64,000 nt of DNA, from positions 227,181 to 291,180 of the forward strand of contig UESW01004075.1 in the NCBI GenBank assembly GCA_900491605.1, in the 5' to 3' direction. Of this stretch, positions 12,199-23,860 are shown piece after piece; position 1 is the first letter of the stretch, and each line of letters opens with the position of its first letter. The stretch is from Calamus simplicifolius. Lineage: Eukaryota > Streptophyta > Magnoliopsida > Arecales > Arecaceae. Under the pieces are notes generated by a model. It saw only the letters and a list, made by a program, of their open reading frames with translations. It was not told the origin of the DNA and did no database searches. Both the position numbers and the translations under genes were made by a program.

Positions 12199-12312
12199 GT
12201 ATACCCTTTAATGTTATATCTAGTATTACATTCTTATCTAGTGCAATGCATTGACAGTTAATTAACAGTAGGTGCAATCCTTAATGTTAAAACAAATTAC
12301 ACTTATGTCCAG
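12199..12312 (+). other. Candidate 114-nt intron between gag and protease
   Basis: The sequence starts GTATAC after GTGACAG and ends TTATGTCCAG before GAATGATT. Removing exactly 12199-12312 joins gag (VVTG) in frame, phase 1, to the protease frame (MIKVGTAYAQTLID). Left in place, it introduces a TGA at 12252-12254 that ends gag. It is AT-rich, and the 3' pyrimidine tract is weak. It could instead be a small insertion that happens to have GT-AG ends. RNA evidence is lacking. Confidence 0.5.
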
Positions 12313-12842
12313 GAATGATTAAAGTAGGTACTGCTTACGCTCAAACTTTAATTGACCCGGGTGCCATGCATTCTTTCATATCTGACATCTATCTTGACAA
12401 GAATGCATCATTGACACCTATTCCTCTGGAGCAAGAGTTGCATATTGCGCTTCCAAATGGAGATGTTATGAAAGTTGGCACAGTATGCAAATCTTGCCCA
12501 ATTATCTTGGAGAATAGGAGGTTGAATGCTGATCTCATTGTCCTCCCACTGAAGTTTTTCGATGTTATCCTTGGAATGGATTGGTTGGCCTCCTGTCATG
12601 CTTCAGTAGACTGCTTCAGGAAGACTGTCAACTTCAAAATTCCAAGCCAGCCTGAATTCAGTTTTATTGGTGGTCAGAAACACCTAGCCTCAGTGTTCAT
12701 ATCAGCGATGCAGGCTGGAAAGTATTTGATGAGTGGTGGTCAAGGATTTCTTGCTGTAGTCAAGGACCTTCAGCAAGAAGAGACCAAGTTGGAGGATATT
12801 CCCATAGCTCGAGAATTCCCAGATGTCTTCCTGAGGATTTGA
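12313..12842 (+). pseudogene. Protease region of Tekay-like pol
   Basis: This is an aspartic protease-like domain with active-site segment LIDPGAMHSFIS at about 12348-12383. Plant gypsy elements usually have D(S/P)GATHSF, so Thr-to-Met fits one C-to-T change. LPLKFFDVILGMDWL near 12545-12590 is the usual flap and C-terminal block. The stop at 12840-12842 arises from a one-base loss in the PDVFPEDL segment that leads into reverse transcriptase. The enzyme would cleave the Gag-Pol precursor. Confidence 0.83.
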
Positions 12843-14160
12843 CTAATTTACCTCCTGATCGGGAAGTCGAGTTCTCTATTGATCTAGTTCCTGGAACTGG
12901 ACCTATATCAAAGGCCCCTTACCGTATGGCCCCGGCTGAGCTAAAAGAACTGAAGATCAACTGCAAGAGCTCCTAGATCGAGGATTTATTAGACCCAGTG
13001 CTTCTCCTTGGGGTGCTCCAGTTCTATTTGTTAAGAAGAAGGATGGCAGTCTTCGACTCTGCATTGATTACCGGGGAATCAATAAAGTAACAGTGCAAAA
13101 TAAGTATCCTCTGCCAAGGATTGACGACTTGTTTGATCAACTTCAAGGAGCCCGGATATTCTCAAAGATTGATCTTAGGTCTGGGTACCATCAGCTCAAA
13201 GTCAAAGAAGGGGATGTGCCAAAGACAGCATTTAGAACCAGATATGGCCACTATGAGTTCTTGGTGATGCCGTTTGGGTTAACTAATGCCCCAGCAGCAT
13301 TCATGGACTTAATGAACAAAATTTTTAAACCATATCTGGATCAGTTTGTGGTGGTTTTCATTGATGATATTTTGATATATTCCAAGAGCCATAAGGAGCA
13401 TGAGGACCACCTGAGAATCGTGCTACAGATTCTTCGAGAAAAGAAGCTTTATGCCAAGCTGCAGAAGTATGAATTTTGGTTGGATCAAGTATCTTTCTTG
13501 GGTCATATAATCTCTAAAGATGGTGTATCTGTGGACCCAAAAAAGATTGAAGCTATCATTAGCTGGAGTCGACCTTCCAATGTGGCAGAAGTCAGAAGCT
13601 TCTTGGGATTAGCCGGGTATTACCAAAATTTGTGGAGAATTTCTCTCGCATTGCTCTACCTCTAACTCGCTTAACCCAAAAGCGAGTGAAGTTTGACTGG
13701 ACAGTGGAGTGTGAGAAAAGTTTCCAGGAGTTAAAGCAGCGCCTAGTGTCAGCTCCTATTCTTATTCTTCCAATGGGATCTGAAGGTTTTACTATATATA
13801 CTGATGCCTCTCGGAAAGGATTGGGATGTGTTTTGATGCAGAATGAAAAAGTGATAGCTTATGCCTCCAGACAACTAAAACTTATGAGCAGAATTATCCT
13901 ACTCATGATCTGGAATTAGCTGCTGTGGTTTTTGCTCTGAAGATTTGGCGGCATTATCTATATGGAGTGTCGTGTGATGTGTATACAGATCATAAGAGTT
14001 TAAAATACATCTTCACACAGAAGGAGCTGAATTTAAGGCAGAGGAGTGGTTGAACTATTGAAGGATTATGACCTGAATCTACAGTATCATCCTGGGAAGG
14101 CCAATGTAGTAGCTGATGCCTTGAGCAGAAAATCCTCGTCTGAGTTAGCTGCTATGATTA
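12843..14160 (+). pseudogene. Reverse transcriptase and RNase H region of Tekay-like pol
   Basis: Reverse transcriptase motifs are LFVKKKDGSLRLCIDYR (about 13028-13075), FSKIDLRSGYHQLKV, FRTRYGHYEFLVMPFGLTN and the catalytic block VVFIDDILIYS (about 13352-13384), with LSFLGH-type and GLAGYY ends. RNase H follows with YTDASRKGLGCVLMQ at about 13797-13842, VYTDHKSL near 13978 and ADALSRK near 14115. Single-base losses near 12950, 13627, 13885 and 14048 break the frame. Catalytic Asp codons remain. Confidence 0.9.
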
Positions 14161-14287
14161 CTTCCCAGCCTCACATATTGAGAGATCTGAGAAGTGGGAG
14201 GTTGGTCTGAGAGTACAGCAGTCTGATGGAGTTGTTGCAGCACTTGTACTCCAGCCGACCTTAGTTGACAGAATCAAGTCCTCCCAG

Positions 14288-15689
14288 ATGGAAGATCCAG
14301 ATCTACAAAGGATTAAAGAAGTGGTACAGTCAGGAGTTCAGAATGAATTTTATATAATGGAAGATGGATCCCTGAAATTTGAAGGGAGACTTTGTGTGCC
14401 AAACAGTGAAGAGCTAAAGGCTGAAATTTTGAAAGAGGCTCACTACTCTCCTTATACTGTGCATCCAGGTGACACTAAAATACAGAGACTTAAAGAAAAA
14501 TTTTTGGTGGAAAGGCATGAAGAGGGAGATTGCTCAGTATGTGGCCAAGTGCTTGGTGTGTCAGCGAGTGAAAGCCGAGCATCAAAGGCCTACGGGACCT
14601 CTTCAGTCTCTGATGATTCCACAGTGGAAATGGGAAAAGATTACAATGGACTTTGTGACTGGTTTGCCCAAAACCCCTAAGAGCAACGATGCAGTTTGGG
14701 TCATTGTGGACAGACTAACAAAATCAGCTCATTTCCTACCTTTCAGAGTTGGGGTCTCTAGTGAAAGATTGGCTAATTTGTATATTGAGCAGATCGTGAG
14801 ACTCCATGGTGTTCCGGTATCTATTGTATCAGATAGAGATACCAGGTTTGTGTCCCAGTTTTGGAAGAGTCTTCATAAGGCCATGGGAACCAAACTAAAC
14901 TTCAGTACTGCCTATCATCCCCAGTCAGATGGACAATCAGAGAAGACCATACAGATTCTGGAGGACATGTTGCGAGCCTGCGTGATGGACTTGGGTGGAG
15001 CTTGGGATAACCACTTACCTTTGGTGGAGTTTGCATATAATAATAGTTACCAAGCCAGCATCCAGATGGCTCCATTTGAAGCTCTATATGGTAGGAGGTG
15101 CAGATCTCCTATATGTTGGGATGACGTGGGGGAAAGAAAATTGCTAGGCCCTGAGCTGATTCAGCAAACAGTAGATAAGGTACATTTGATCAGGGAGCAT
15201 CTTCGTACAGCTCAGAGCAGGCAAAAGAGCTATGAGGATGTCAGAAGAAGGGAATTGGAATTCCAGGTTGGGGACCATGTTTTCTTAAGGGTATCACCAA
15301 CCAAAGATGTGATGAGATTTGGGATTAAAGGAAAGCTGAGTCCACGTTATATTGGACCTTTTGAGATCTTGAGTAGAGTCGGAGAGGTTGCTTACAGTTT
15401 GGCACTGCCTCCGATTCTATCTGGGGTACACAATATTTTTCATGTGTCTATGTTGAGGAAGTATATCTCTGACCCCAGCCATGTCATAGCGTATGAGCCT
15501 ATACAGTTGAGGAAAGATATATCATATGAGGAGCATCCTGTGCGTATTGTGAACCGCAAAGATCAAGTTCTGAGACGGCGTACCATTCCCTATGTCAAGG
15601 TGCAATGGAGTAATCATTCTGAGAGGGAGGCTACTTGAGAACTAGAGGAAGAAATGAAAGAAAAGTATCCACAACTATTTATATCTTAA
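14288..15689 (+). pseudogene. Integrase with C-terminal chromodomain-like tail, Tekay-like pol
   Basis: An HHCC zinc segment at about 14440-14580 has YTVHPGDTK and CLVCQRVKAEHQ and is split by a frameshift near 14490. The DDE core shows TMDFVTGLP, IVSDRDTRF and STAYHPQSDGQSEKT, giving the D, D and E positions. A GPFEIL and FHVSMLRKY block (about 15352-15460) and a VQWSNHSEREAT chromodomain-like stretch follow. TGA at 15636-15638 sits where this clade has Trp (one G-to-A change). Read through it, the frame ends at TAA 15687-15689. The enzyme inserts the cDNA, and chromodomains can guide it to heterochromatin. Confidence 0.9.
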
Positions 15690-15803
15690 AATAGTTAATG
15701 ATTGAAAACTGTTAGCTTTAGTTGATTGTTAGTCCTTGGGACAAAAATTGGACTTTTAATTTTCTCTAATAAAAGTTATCAATTTCAAGGCCAAAATTTT
15801 TAT

Positions 15804-15816
15804 AAGGAGGGGAGAA
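15804..15816 (+). other. Polypurine tract
   Basis: AAGGAGGGGAGAA abuts the 3' LTR start at 15817. Its position and all-purine content fit the primer for plus-strand DNA synthesis. Confidence 0.8.
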
Positions 15817-17948
15817 TGTAATCCCCTAGATTTCTCAACTGCTCGTGAGAGTTATCACAAGATCAGGAAGATAGACTCTAGATATTTAAATTCCAAATAT
15901 ATCTAACTAATAGAGTTCCTTAATTTGAGGACTCTGCATTGCCTATAAAAGATAATGTGGAAACCTCCTTCCCATCATACGTGGACGCTCCCTTCTCATC
16001 ATCTTCTCATGCGGACGTTTCTTCCCCAGCACGCCTGCCTCTGGTAAGTCCCCTGTCCATGCCTGGGAGAGAGAAGGTTAGAGAGAGAAAGTTAAAAAAA
16101 GAGAGAAACAGGGAGGAACCGGGTTACAAACCCAGCTCCCTTCCCATGTCGATGCCGGTTCAGGCCCGGCGACGTGCCCACCGCCTCGCCGGGCCTGAGC
16201 CTCGGCCGACAACCCCACTGGCACCGGGGGCGGTGTCTGGTGGGGTGCCGGAGAGAGAGAGAGAGAGAGAGAGAGAAAAGCAGGGACGGGAGAAAGAAGC
16301 CTGGGAAGATGGAATTTACCGGCGTTCCGATCCTTGGTTTGGGCCCGGCGGCATGCTTGCCGCTTTGCCGGGCCTGAGCCTTGGTCGGCGACCTCCACCG
16401 GCGCTAGGCTTGCGTCCGATGGAGGTCCGGCCGGCCATGGTGGCCGGCCGTGCCGTCGGCATGTCTCGTGGCCACGGTAGACAATGAGAGAGAAAGAAAG
16501 GAATAAAAGGGAAATTGGAGAGAGAGAAGGAGGGGAGGCCGGCCGCGGCGACAACCGACTTTGGTCCGGCCAACGGCGGCCGGACCGACGCCAATTTGGC
16601 CGGAATTGGCGCCGGCACCGTGGAAGACACGCGAGCGATGAAAGAGAAAAAGCAAGATTTAGAAAGGAATTGATGAGAGAGAGAGGAAGGGGGAGGCTGG
16701 CCACGGCGGCGGCCGGTCCCGATCCAGCCAATGGCGGCCGAGCCGCCTCCAATTTGGTCGGCAGCGGCCCTGGCCGCCGGCACGGCTTTCGGCTCCTCTG
16801 TTTCTTTTGAAACAGAGGAGCGAGTAATAAGGGATTAATGGGCCATTTGGGCCGTTTAGTTTTTGGGCCCTGTTGGGCCGTCTCTGGAGCCTATTTGAGC
16901 AGCATTTTGGGCCCTGTATCGAGCCGAGAATGACAAAGTGAATATATGGCCCGAATCAGAATTGATTCTAGTTTCTAGGGATAATTTTATTTTCCTATTT
17001 GGGTGTATACATTGAGAGATATTCAAGCCCAAAGTTGGGCCCATGAAGTAGTTTGGGTAGAGTTTAAGAATTATTTTATAATTCAGATTTTAGAAATTTA
17101 ATAATGAAAAATGATACTGTAGGTTCCCAGGTGTCCAATTAGCTGAGTTATCAATTAGAATTTACGTACTGAGGTAAGTAAATCAAGTATTATAATTTTA
17201 TAAATTATTTAATTTGTAAACTATGAAATTACAGTTAAATGTAATTATGTTAATTTTATAAAAATTATATTGTTACTATATGTAATTATGATAATGACAG
17301 TAAAACTTTATGTGTCGCCGCGGTTCTCACATGACAGATTATCACATGATAGATTCTCACATGACAGATTCTCACATGACCGATTATCACATGATAGATG
17401 ACAGAATACTGGTACCATGACCCTTCCTCTTAGGAGATATTTAAGAGTGATACATAAGATGTGAGTTGTAAGGCCGTAGGACACATAAAGAAAAATAATG
17501 ACAGTATAAATAATGTTTTGTTTACATCGCATATATTCTAGTAATTGTTATTGAATTAAGTTTCAAATTAATTGATCTGATGACATGGACCTGATGATAG
17601 CATGATAATGAAATTTTAAAATTATATTAGGCTTACTTATTGAGTGTGAGCTCATAAAATTCTCATAATGTTTTTTAGAGCCTCAGGAATGAAGAGGGAT
17701 AATTGAGATAGAAGGAGTTTCTATTAAGAAGACTTAGTTTTATTATATTGATTTAGTTCAGATTTGCTTGTGTGAATTTTGCTTTATATTGATTATGGTA
17801 GCCCAAGACTGATAATTATGGTTTATAATAAATCATGGATGTGAATTTTGCTTTATATTGATTTATGTGATGAAGTTCGAGATGCCTTGCATGCTTAGCA
17901 TGCGGTGGATTGTTATCCTAGTTCAAATTTTGGGACTAGAGCGTGATA
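15817..17948 (+). repeat. 3' LTR of the Tekay-like element
   Basis: This 2,132-bp repeat starts TGTAATCC and ends GCGTGATA, where the 5' copy ends GCGTGACA, so the terminal CA has become TA. Differences from the 5' LTR include a longer GA microsatellite at about 16253-16276 and a small duplication of the TGAATTTTGCTTTATATTGA segment near 17775-17850. Confidence 0.93.
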
Positions 17949-17953
17949 AGAAA
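17949..17953. repeat. 5-bp TSD, right copy (AGAAA)
   Basis: An exact match to 8729-8733, directly after the 3' LTR. Confidence 0.88.
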
Positions 17954-19796
17954 TCTAGGATCGGCAACATCATACAGTGGATAAAATCATCATAAAATCC
18001 TTCTTCGAAGCTGCTACCTATAAAAAGTACAAATTGCCCATCATCATCAAGTGCATGTAAAAGCTAAATCATTCTTGATCAATTCAAAGCATTGCCCAAT
18101 TGGTAATAAAAATAATATTATAAGCCAATCATTAACACAGAAAATTCTGAATAATAAATAAAAAATAAAATATGATAAAAAAGCAAGGATGATTTCACAA
18201 ATCTCATATTACCGCCAAACAATTCTAACCGTCCAAAAATAAGGACAAAACAATCATAATGCTATGCATTCAATGCCTCTCCTACGCTGTTGCTTGCTTC
18301 ATCTAAATTTATTTTATTTTATTTTGATTGCCATGCAGACGTAACAACTAATGCTCATTCTCAATTGCCTTGCATCCTTTAATTATATTTTTCTTTGATG
18401 TTAGTTGGACTTCCACAAGACATCAACCATGTTTTAAATTTTGGTATCCCATTAAGATGTATGATAGTCGTAACTACTAAAATAATAATTGACGTAAGTC
18501 ATGACATCCTGAAAAAACTTGCTGCCTTCCTCACGTCGAACTCCCTAGCTTGACATGGAGTACTATAAAAAAAACAATAAGCAAAAGAATAAGATTTCAC
18601 GCCCTGCATGCTCTTTTATAATACTCTAAACCAATTCGATGTCAAGCACTAGTGAAGGAAGGGAGAGACCTTGTCTTGATGAGAGACTTGGCAAACAATA
18701 AGGTAAACAATCGCACAGATATAGACATTCCTTTTTGGAGAAGTCATGAAGATATATATCTGTCACTTGATATCTTCTCAAAGGTTCCTTGGTCTAGTGG
18801 AAGACCAAATGCAGCTGGTAGACCTTGGGACAGCACACAAGAGAAAATGGAATATAACCTGAGGAGTCACCCAGTGCGTTGCTGGATCTATCATGCGATA
18901 ATAAAATTTATTAAGTGGACTGCTACGTCTGTGAATGGTGCTGTATGAGCTTGCTTAATTTTGATGGAAGAAGTCAGGTAAGGTAGGTAAGTCTTTGTTT
19001 AAAATGTAGACTAATTAATCATGGCTCATCTCACCATAAGCTAATCCTCATTCAAAACTCATTCTTGAGGACCATAAAAAGGAAATTACCCATTGAATGA
19101 ACACATCATCCAGATCATGTTTTTAAAATATGCATTATAATGAAATGACCCAATTCTTCCAAGAATATAAATATTAAGAGTACATATTAGTGCCAAAATT
19201 AATATAGTATAAACTTAATTGACAATCCACACCAACTAATTCATTGCATGAAGAACAGAAACCAACAAGCTTGTTTAAATTATACTATCAATTATGATGA
19301 ATTATTAACCTCGTTTTCTACTCTTTCTTACCTTTTTCTCTTTAACAACCATTTCATTCTTAAAGAACAATAAATATTGTTTGTCTGGCTTGGCCTATAT
19401 AGGAGGTCAGACCAGGTTGCTTTGCGAGGCAATTTCACTCCCTGGCTACATTGAGACAAAAGTCTTTGTTCACGGAGAAAACAATACAGAATGGCCCAGC
19501 ATTTTACCCAACAAGCCTGCTCCTAGAATCGTAGCATTTTTCCTACCTTACAAATTTGAACCAGCGCTCCATGTCCCTTTTCCTTTTATGAGTTTTAGCG
19601 TGACATGTCAAAGTGACAAAGATCTTATGGAAGCTAGCTAGATATGCCAAGTCAGTCAGATCAGCCTTGCAGACTGCCAGGCCGTCCCTCAAGACCCGCA
19701 AACTGTGGCTGATATGACGGCTCATCAAAGTTGATACAGCATGGCCGCAGCCCACCATTAGGCACGACCTAAACGACCCATGGTATGACCTAAAAA
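17954..19796. other. AT-rich spacer, no recognisable gene
   Basis: Open frames at 18652-18948 (98 codons, from a GTG) and 19381-19641 (86 codons, from a TTG) lack ATG starts and known motifs. A region of higher GC at 19381-19780 could be an old gene or transposon fragment, but I cannot identify it. Confidence 0.5.
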
Positions 19797-19980
19797 AAAA
19801 GCTTCTGTACACCGTTTCGATAAAGAATAATATACATCAAATATAATAATTTATTTATGCATAAACTTACATAAAGGATTTACTTATAAGTTTTGCATCG
19901 CTAATGCATAAGCTCATACATAAGCGAATCAATACGCTTGATACGGACCATCTTGCATTGAAACGATGTACAAGGTCTTT
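19797..19980. mobile_element. Small foldback MITE, copy 1 of 3
   Basis: The ends read TGTACACCGTTTCGAT near 19806-19821 and, inverted, ATTGAAACGATGTACAAG near 19957-19974. The inside carries ACTTATAAGTTTTGCATCGC and a TAAGCTCATACATAAGCGAATC-like stretch, shared with copies at 47480-47643 and 57171-57352. The termini resemble those of MULE elements A and B (TTTGTACACCG). I could not fix a TSD. Confidence 0.5.
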
Positions 19981-20152
19981 CTGCACTTCATGCAGTGCAA
20001 GAATGCATGTATCGTGAACGCTAATTGACGCATGCATAAAGATACATGCATGGTGCATGAAAGATGAAATTATTCTTGGCATGTGCGATAAAGTACGAAT
20101 AGCCAATTACTGGATGCAATGTGCACAATTTATATTGTGTTCGATGCACAAA

Positions 20153-20186
<34 letters not shown>

Positions 20187-21059
20187 CTGTCTTGTCAAGC
20201 ATAGCACACTACACCTATTAAGCTAGCATGTAGGCCTAACGTACTGAGCATGGCCCATCGAGCAAATGCTTGGCATTTTTAGACCCTATGGGTATTTCTT
20301 AAAAGTACCTCCCAGAAAGGCCAAAGAAAAGAAAAAAAATTCAATTTGAAGGTATTTTTTTATGTTTTGAAATATATCTTTTCAACCGCTAAAAATAGCT
20401 AGTTTTCAAGAGTATTCTAATCTTTTAGTTAAAAAAATCTATTGTTCTTCCTATGAGCTATAAATGATTAGTTTTCAAGATTATTCGCATCTATCTAAAA
20501 GCCTTTCAATCTTTATAAATAAGCTATACAACCCTTCTCTCTTACCTCACACCAATCCACAAGCTCTTTAAGGCTCTCCTAAGCCCTTCTCATCTTCTTA
20601 CAAGCCCTCCTAATGCTCCTAAACTATCGTTATTTTTATTTAGTTTGTAATTAGCTATTATAATCTTTCTTTCTATTGTCTACTTTTACTATTCTTTACA
20701 AATAACAATAATTCGTGCTAACAACTCTCACCAACCTCAAGGCCAAAAGGGTTTGAGTTGAACATCAACATGGTGAAGTATAGGGCACAGTGGTCATAAA
20801 CTGAACTGAGTGTCCACAAGCCCATTGTTATCATCAGCACTACATCGATCATAAGGTCTAGAGTTAGACTTAAGACTTTGAAGTATGGTTGTACTTTAAC
20901 ATTAAGAAAAACACCAATAAAGGACTTGGTCTAGTCTGTAAAATCTATAGGAAAGACTACAGTTATAATACTTACTGGCAACTCAATTACTTGGCTTAAC
21001 ATTTGAAGAAAAATGAGAGTGTAAGTATATACACTACCTAATCTCAAATCAAAATTAGC
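19981..21059. other. Spacer, no gene seen
   Basis: It contains a T-tract at about 20154-20180 and otherwise unremarkable AT-rich sequence. No coding motif is recognised on either strand. Confidence 0.55.
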
Positions 21060-21879
21060 CTAGAAAAATTTTGTTATACTTAAGGATTAAATAGAAAGGA
21101 ATTATCAAAATTTATGGTAAGCAGTGAGATACCTTTTACTTTTTACTTTTACAACATATGAAAGCTACTTTAAATCCTATATTTAAAATATTTTTTGGAC
21201 TACTACTAAATCTGCTTATTTTAAATAATTTTAATTATAAAGAAAATATAATTTTATATTTTAAAAAAATTTATAGTAGAATAGCACTTACATCTAATAT
21301 TTGGACAAGTGCTATTGAATTATCTACATTTATATTATCAAAATTTTATTGATTGTTATTTGGTAATATAAAAATTTTTTAATTTTAAATTAATTAAACA
21401 TCCATACATTGCTGCCACCATTTATGATCATATCATGCATACGGTATATAAAAATAATATACATAATAATATTCTTTTAATTAGCTTAGAAAAATATATA
21501 ATAATAATGTTACTATTAAATTACTTAAACTATATCTGCATCCCATCTTACTTAAAAAATTATTTTATATTAGATGTGTATACCATAATATAAATTAATT
21601 ATACAAGATGATTTAAAAGTTATTGAACCATATATAAATAAAGTTACAGGTGATATTAAATAAATATATAATCCTCAGGAGCTAGAAAATAAGAATTTAA
21701 AACTTATATACTACCCATAGATTAAAATATAAATAATTTTTATTAAATGTAAAATATAAATAAAATTCTATATATTTAATTTTATAATCATATTTTGAAT
21801 ATAAAGATAGGGGTTCAAATATGATACATTTTATAGTTTTTCTTGGCAATCGTGCTTTAATCCCATTTATTCAATATAT

Positions 21880-21888
21880 CTTATTCAA
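21880..21888. repeat. 9-bp TSD of the small MULE, left copy
   Basis: CTTATTCAA here and CTTACTCAA at 22812-22820 match at 8 of 9 bases. They directly abut the inverted termini GGAAAATTCTATTTGG. Confidence 0.7.
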
Positions 21889-22811
21889 GGAAAATTCTAT
21901 TTGGCCCACTGTTTTTCTTTAGTAGCCCCTCCCACCACTTAAAAAAAAGGACATATTTATCCCTAAAAAATTTGAACCAAAATATCCTTTCTTGCTGAGT
22001 AGCCCCCCGCCAAAACTAGCCCCCCTTCCCCCCCTCCCCTATCCCTCCCACGCCCCTCCCCCCTTCTCCCTCACTTCGGATCAAAATAGCCTCGGATCCG
22101 ATCATTTAAAGCTTGGTTGAAGAGATTTCAACACATAATTGAGCAATGGACAAGTAACTAGCACTTTTGGAAGGTTCTATGGTCTTAAAGGTAGGTTTAT
22201 GTTTTCATAATCGAATTTTTTTTTTCCCGTTCGCGAGTTATTCGGCCACACAGGGCCGAACTGAGTCAATATGTTCGGCCTTGGTGGGCCGAATAGATAT
22301 TCCTTCTGTTCAGCCACACAGGGCCGAACATAAGATTTCTGTTTAGATATTTTTCTGTTCGACCCAACTGGCCGAACAGAGAGGATTGTTTGGGCCAGCT
22401 AGGCCGAACATATCCTATTTGTTTGACCTGCTTGGCCGAACAGAGAGTCTCTGTTCGGCCAACCAAGGCCGAGCAGAGACTTGGCCAAATGTGGAGCGAG
22501 TAAGGGGTTGGCCGAATAGAGACTTGGCCAAATGTGGAGCGAGGGAGGAAAGAGGGCGAAGGCCTAGAAGGATGGCAGGACGTTGTCGGAAGGCCTTGGA
22601 GAAGGAGGGGCTGCATGAGCAATAGAGGGGGTGCTGTCAGAAGGGGGGACGTTGAGAAATTTCATGGGGGCTCGGGGTGAAGGGGAAAGGGGTAGTTTAG
22701 GTATTTTCTAAATTTAGGGGGGCTACTGAGTAATTTTGAGGGGCTATTGAGTAAAAAAAAGAAAAATAGAGGGGTTACTGAGCATTTTGTGCGGGCCAAA
22801 TAGAATTTTCC
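21889..22811. mobile_element. Non-autonomous MULE-like element inside the hAT relic
   Basis: The inverted ends are GGAAAATTCTATTTGGCCC at 21889 and its reverse complement ending at 22811. Further in, the similarity continues with CTNAGTAGCCCCTC-type sequence on both sides. A 9-bp near-perfect duplication flanks it, which points to Mutator-like elements. It has no transposase. A C-rich stretch lies at about 22005-22075, a cluster of TTCGGCC/GGCCGAA hairpins at 22230-22530 and a purine-rich stretch at 22490-22700. The ORF pair at 22266-22625 is composition-driven and not credible as a gene. Confidence 0.72.
22230..22530. repeat. Cluster of TTCGGCC...GGCCGAA hairpins
   Basis: Five or six short inverted pairs occur every 50-60 bp, for example TTCGGCC-ACACAG-GGCCGAA near 22251. 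They lie inside the MULE and are probably its own structured repeat. Confidence 0.6.
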
Positions 22812-22820
22812 CTTACTCAA
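22812..22820. repeat. 9-bp TSD of the small MULE, right copy
   Basis: CTTACTCAA, one mismatch from 21880-21888, directly after the right terminus. Confidence 0.7.
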
Positions 22821-23860
22821 TGCTTTTAGTCCCTTATACTACCTTTTATATCCTTAGACTTTATTTTATTTACAGCACTATCCATATGCAGTAGAAGCAT
22901 TGGAGCAAAAGCCTAAAGATATTATTATTATTATATTTATAATAGTTACTTCCCCATTAAACCTATATTAGATTCTCAACAGCTTAATTCTATATTATAT
23001 GCAATTTTTATAATTTTTTTGAAGCTACTGATATTTAATCTGATATTTGTTATGCTACCTCTCATCTAGTTTTACAGTAAATATATAATATTAATAATTA
23101 TTTTTCAAAATATAAAAAATTGAAAGGTTTGAAAATATAATTTTACCAATGGAAATATAATTTAATAAATATTAAAAAATTATATTTTATAAATTATCTT
23201 TAGTTATGGATCCTAGAGTTATATTTGATGGTTTATATATATTAGAAGGAATTTATAAAATATAAATTATGAAGTAAATATAACTAGATTTAAAGATGAA
23301 ATTAAAAATTTATTAAATGAAAGGTTAGAATTATATAATCAAAAATATAATAAAGGTAAAAGATTCTTTACTTCAAGACTGATTCTAGAAAATAAAGAAC
23401 TCCATTAAAAAATATTAAACTTTATTAAAAAATAAAGAACTACTACTTCATCATCTTTATATACTAAATTAAATGTTTATTTGAGTTATCATTTTCTAAA
23501 CTTCTTAACTCAAGAAGAAATAGGTAATTTTGAAATTTTGGCCTGGTGGAGAGTAATTATCCTGTACTTGCCATTATGGCATATGATTTACTAACCCTTT
23601 TGATGTCCATAGTAGCGTTAGAGTTTGCTTTTAGTGTAGGAGGATGGATACTTAATGAGAGAAGAACCTGATTAAAACTAGATATAGTGGAGATGTTGGT
23701 CTTCAAGGATTGATATGATATAGAAGAGATGATGCAAGTTCAGAAAAATAATGATGAAGAATCTTCTCTAAATGATAATGAGCGGAGCAGTAGAAAACTA
23801 AAGATAGAAGATGGCGTGATGCATTACAGTTTTGAAAGCTAAATGAGATGAATGACTACG

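Larger units (their letters stand above)
8734..17948 (+). mobile_element. Complete Ty3/gypsy LTR retrotransposon, Tekay-like chromovirus
   Basis: The 9.2-kb element has two long LTRs, a 5-bp TSD, an initiator-Met primer-binding site, a polypurine tract, and gag, protease, reverse transcriptase, RNase H and integrase in gypsy order. The integrase C-terminus ends in a chromodomain-like stretch (VQWSNHSEREAT, then a broken ELEEEMKEKYP), which with LTRs over 2 kb points to the Tekay/Del clade. Several single-base frameshifts disable gag and pol. In the first 150 nt the two LTRs differ by six transitions and one 1-nt indel by eye, so the insertion is not very recent. Confidence 0.93.
21060..23860 (+). 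pseudogene. hAT-family transposase relic, split by a MULE insertion
   Basis: Three blocks typical of plant hAT transposases appear in order on plus. RIALTSNIWTS at about 21278-21310 matches the usual RISLTSD-WTS block. RCVYHNIN followed, after a frameshift, by LIIQDDLKVIEPYINK at about 21575-21650 matches the RC-HI-NLIVQD block. At 23535-23740, after EILAWWR, NYPVLAIMAYDLLT, VALEFAFSVGG and LNERRT match the C-terminal dimerisation domain. Many stops and frameshifts lie between. The 923-bp MULE at 21889-22811 sits inside it. Boundaries are approximate, and hAT TIRs and TSD were not found. Confidence 0.75.

Noticed and set aside
18652..18948. 98-codon frame as a host gene
   Set aside because: No ATG at the start, no recognised domain, and AT-rich spacer on both sides.
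22266..22622. 118-codon minus frame and its plus partner
   Set aside because: Both follow the TTCGGCC hairpin cluster and purine-rich tract of the small MULE; no domain.
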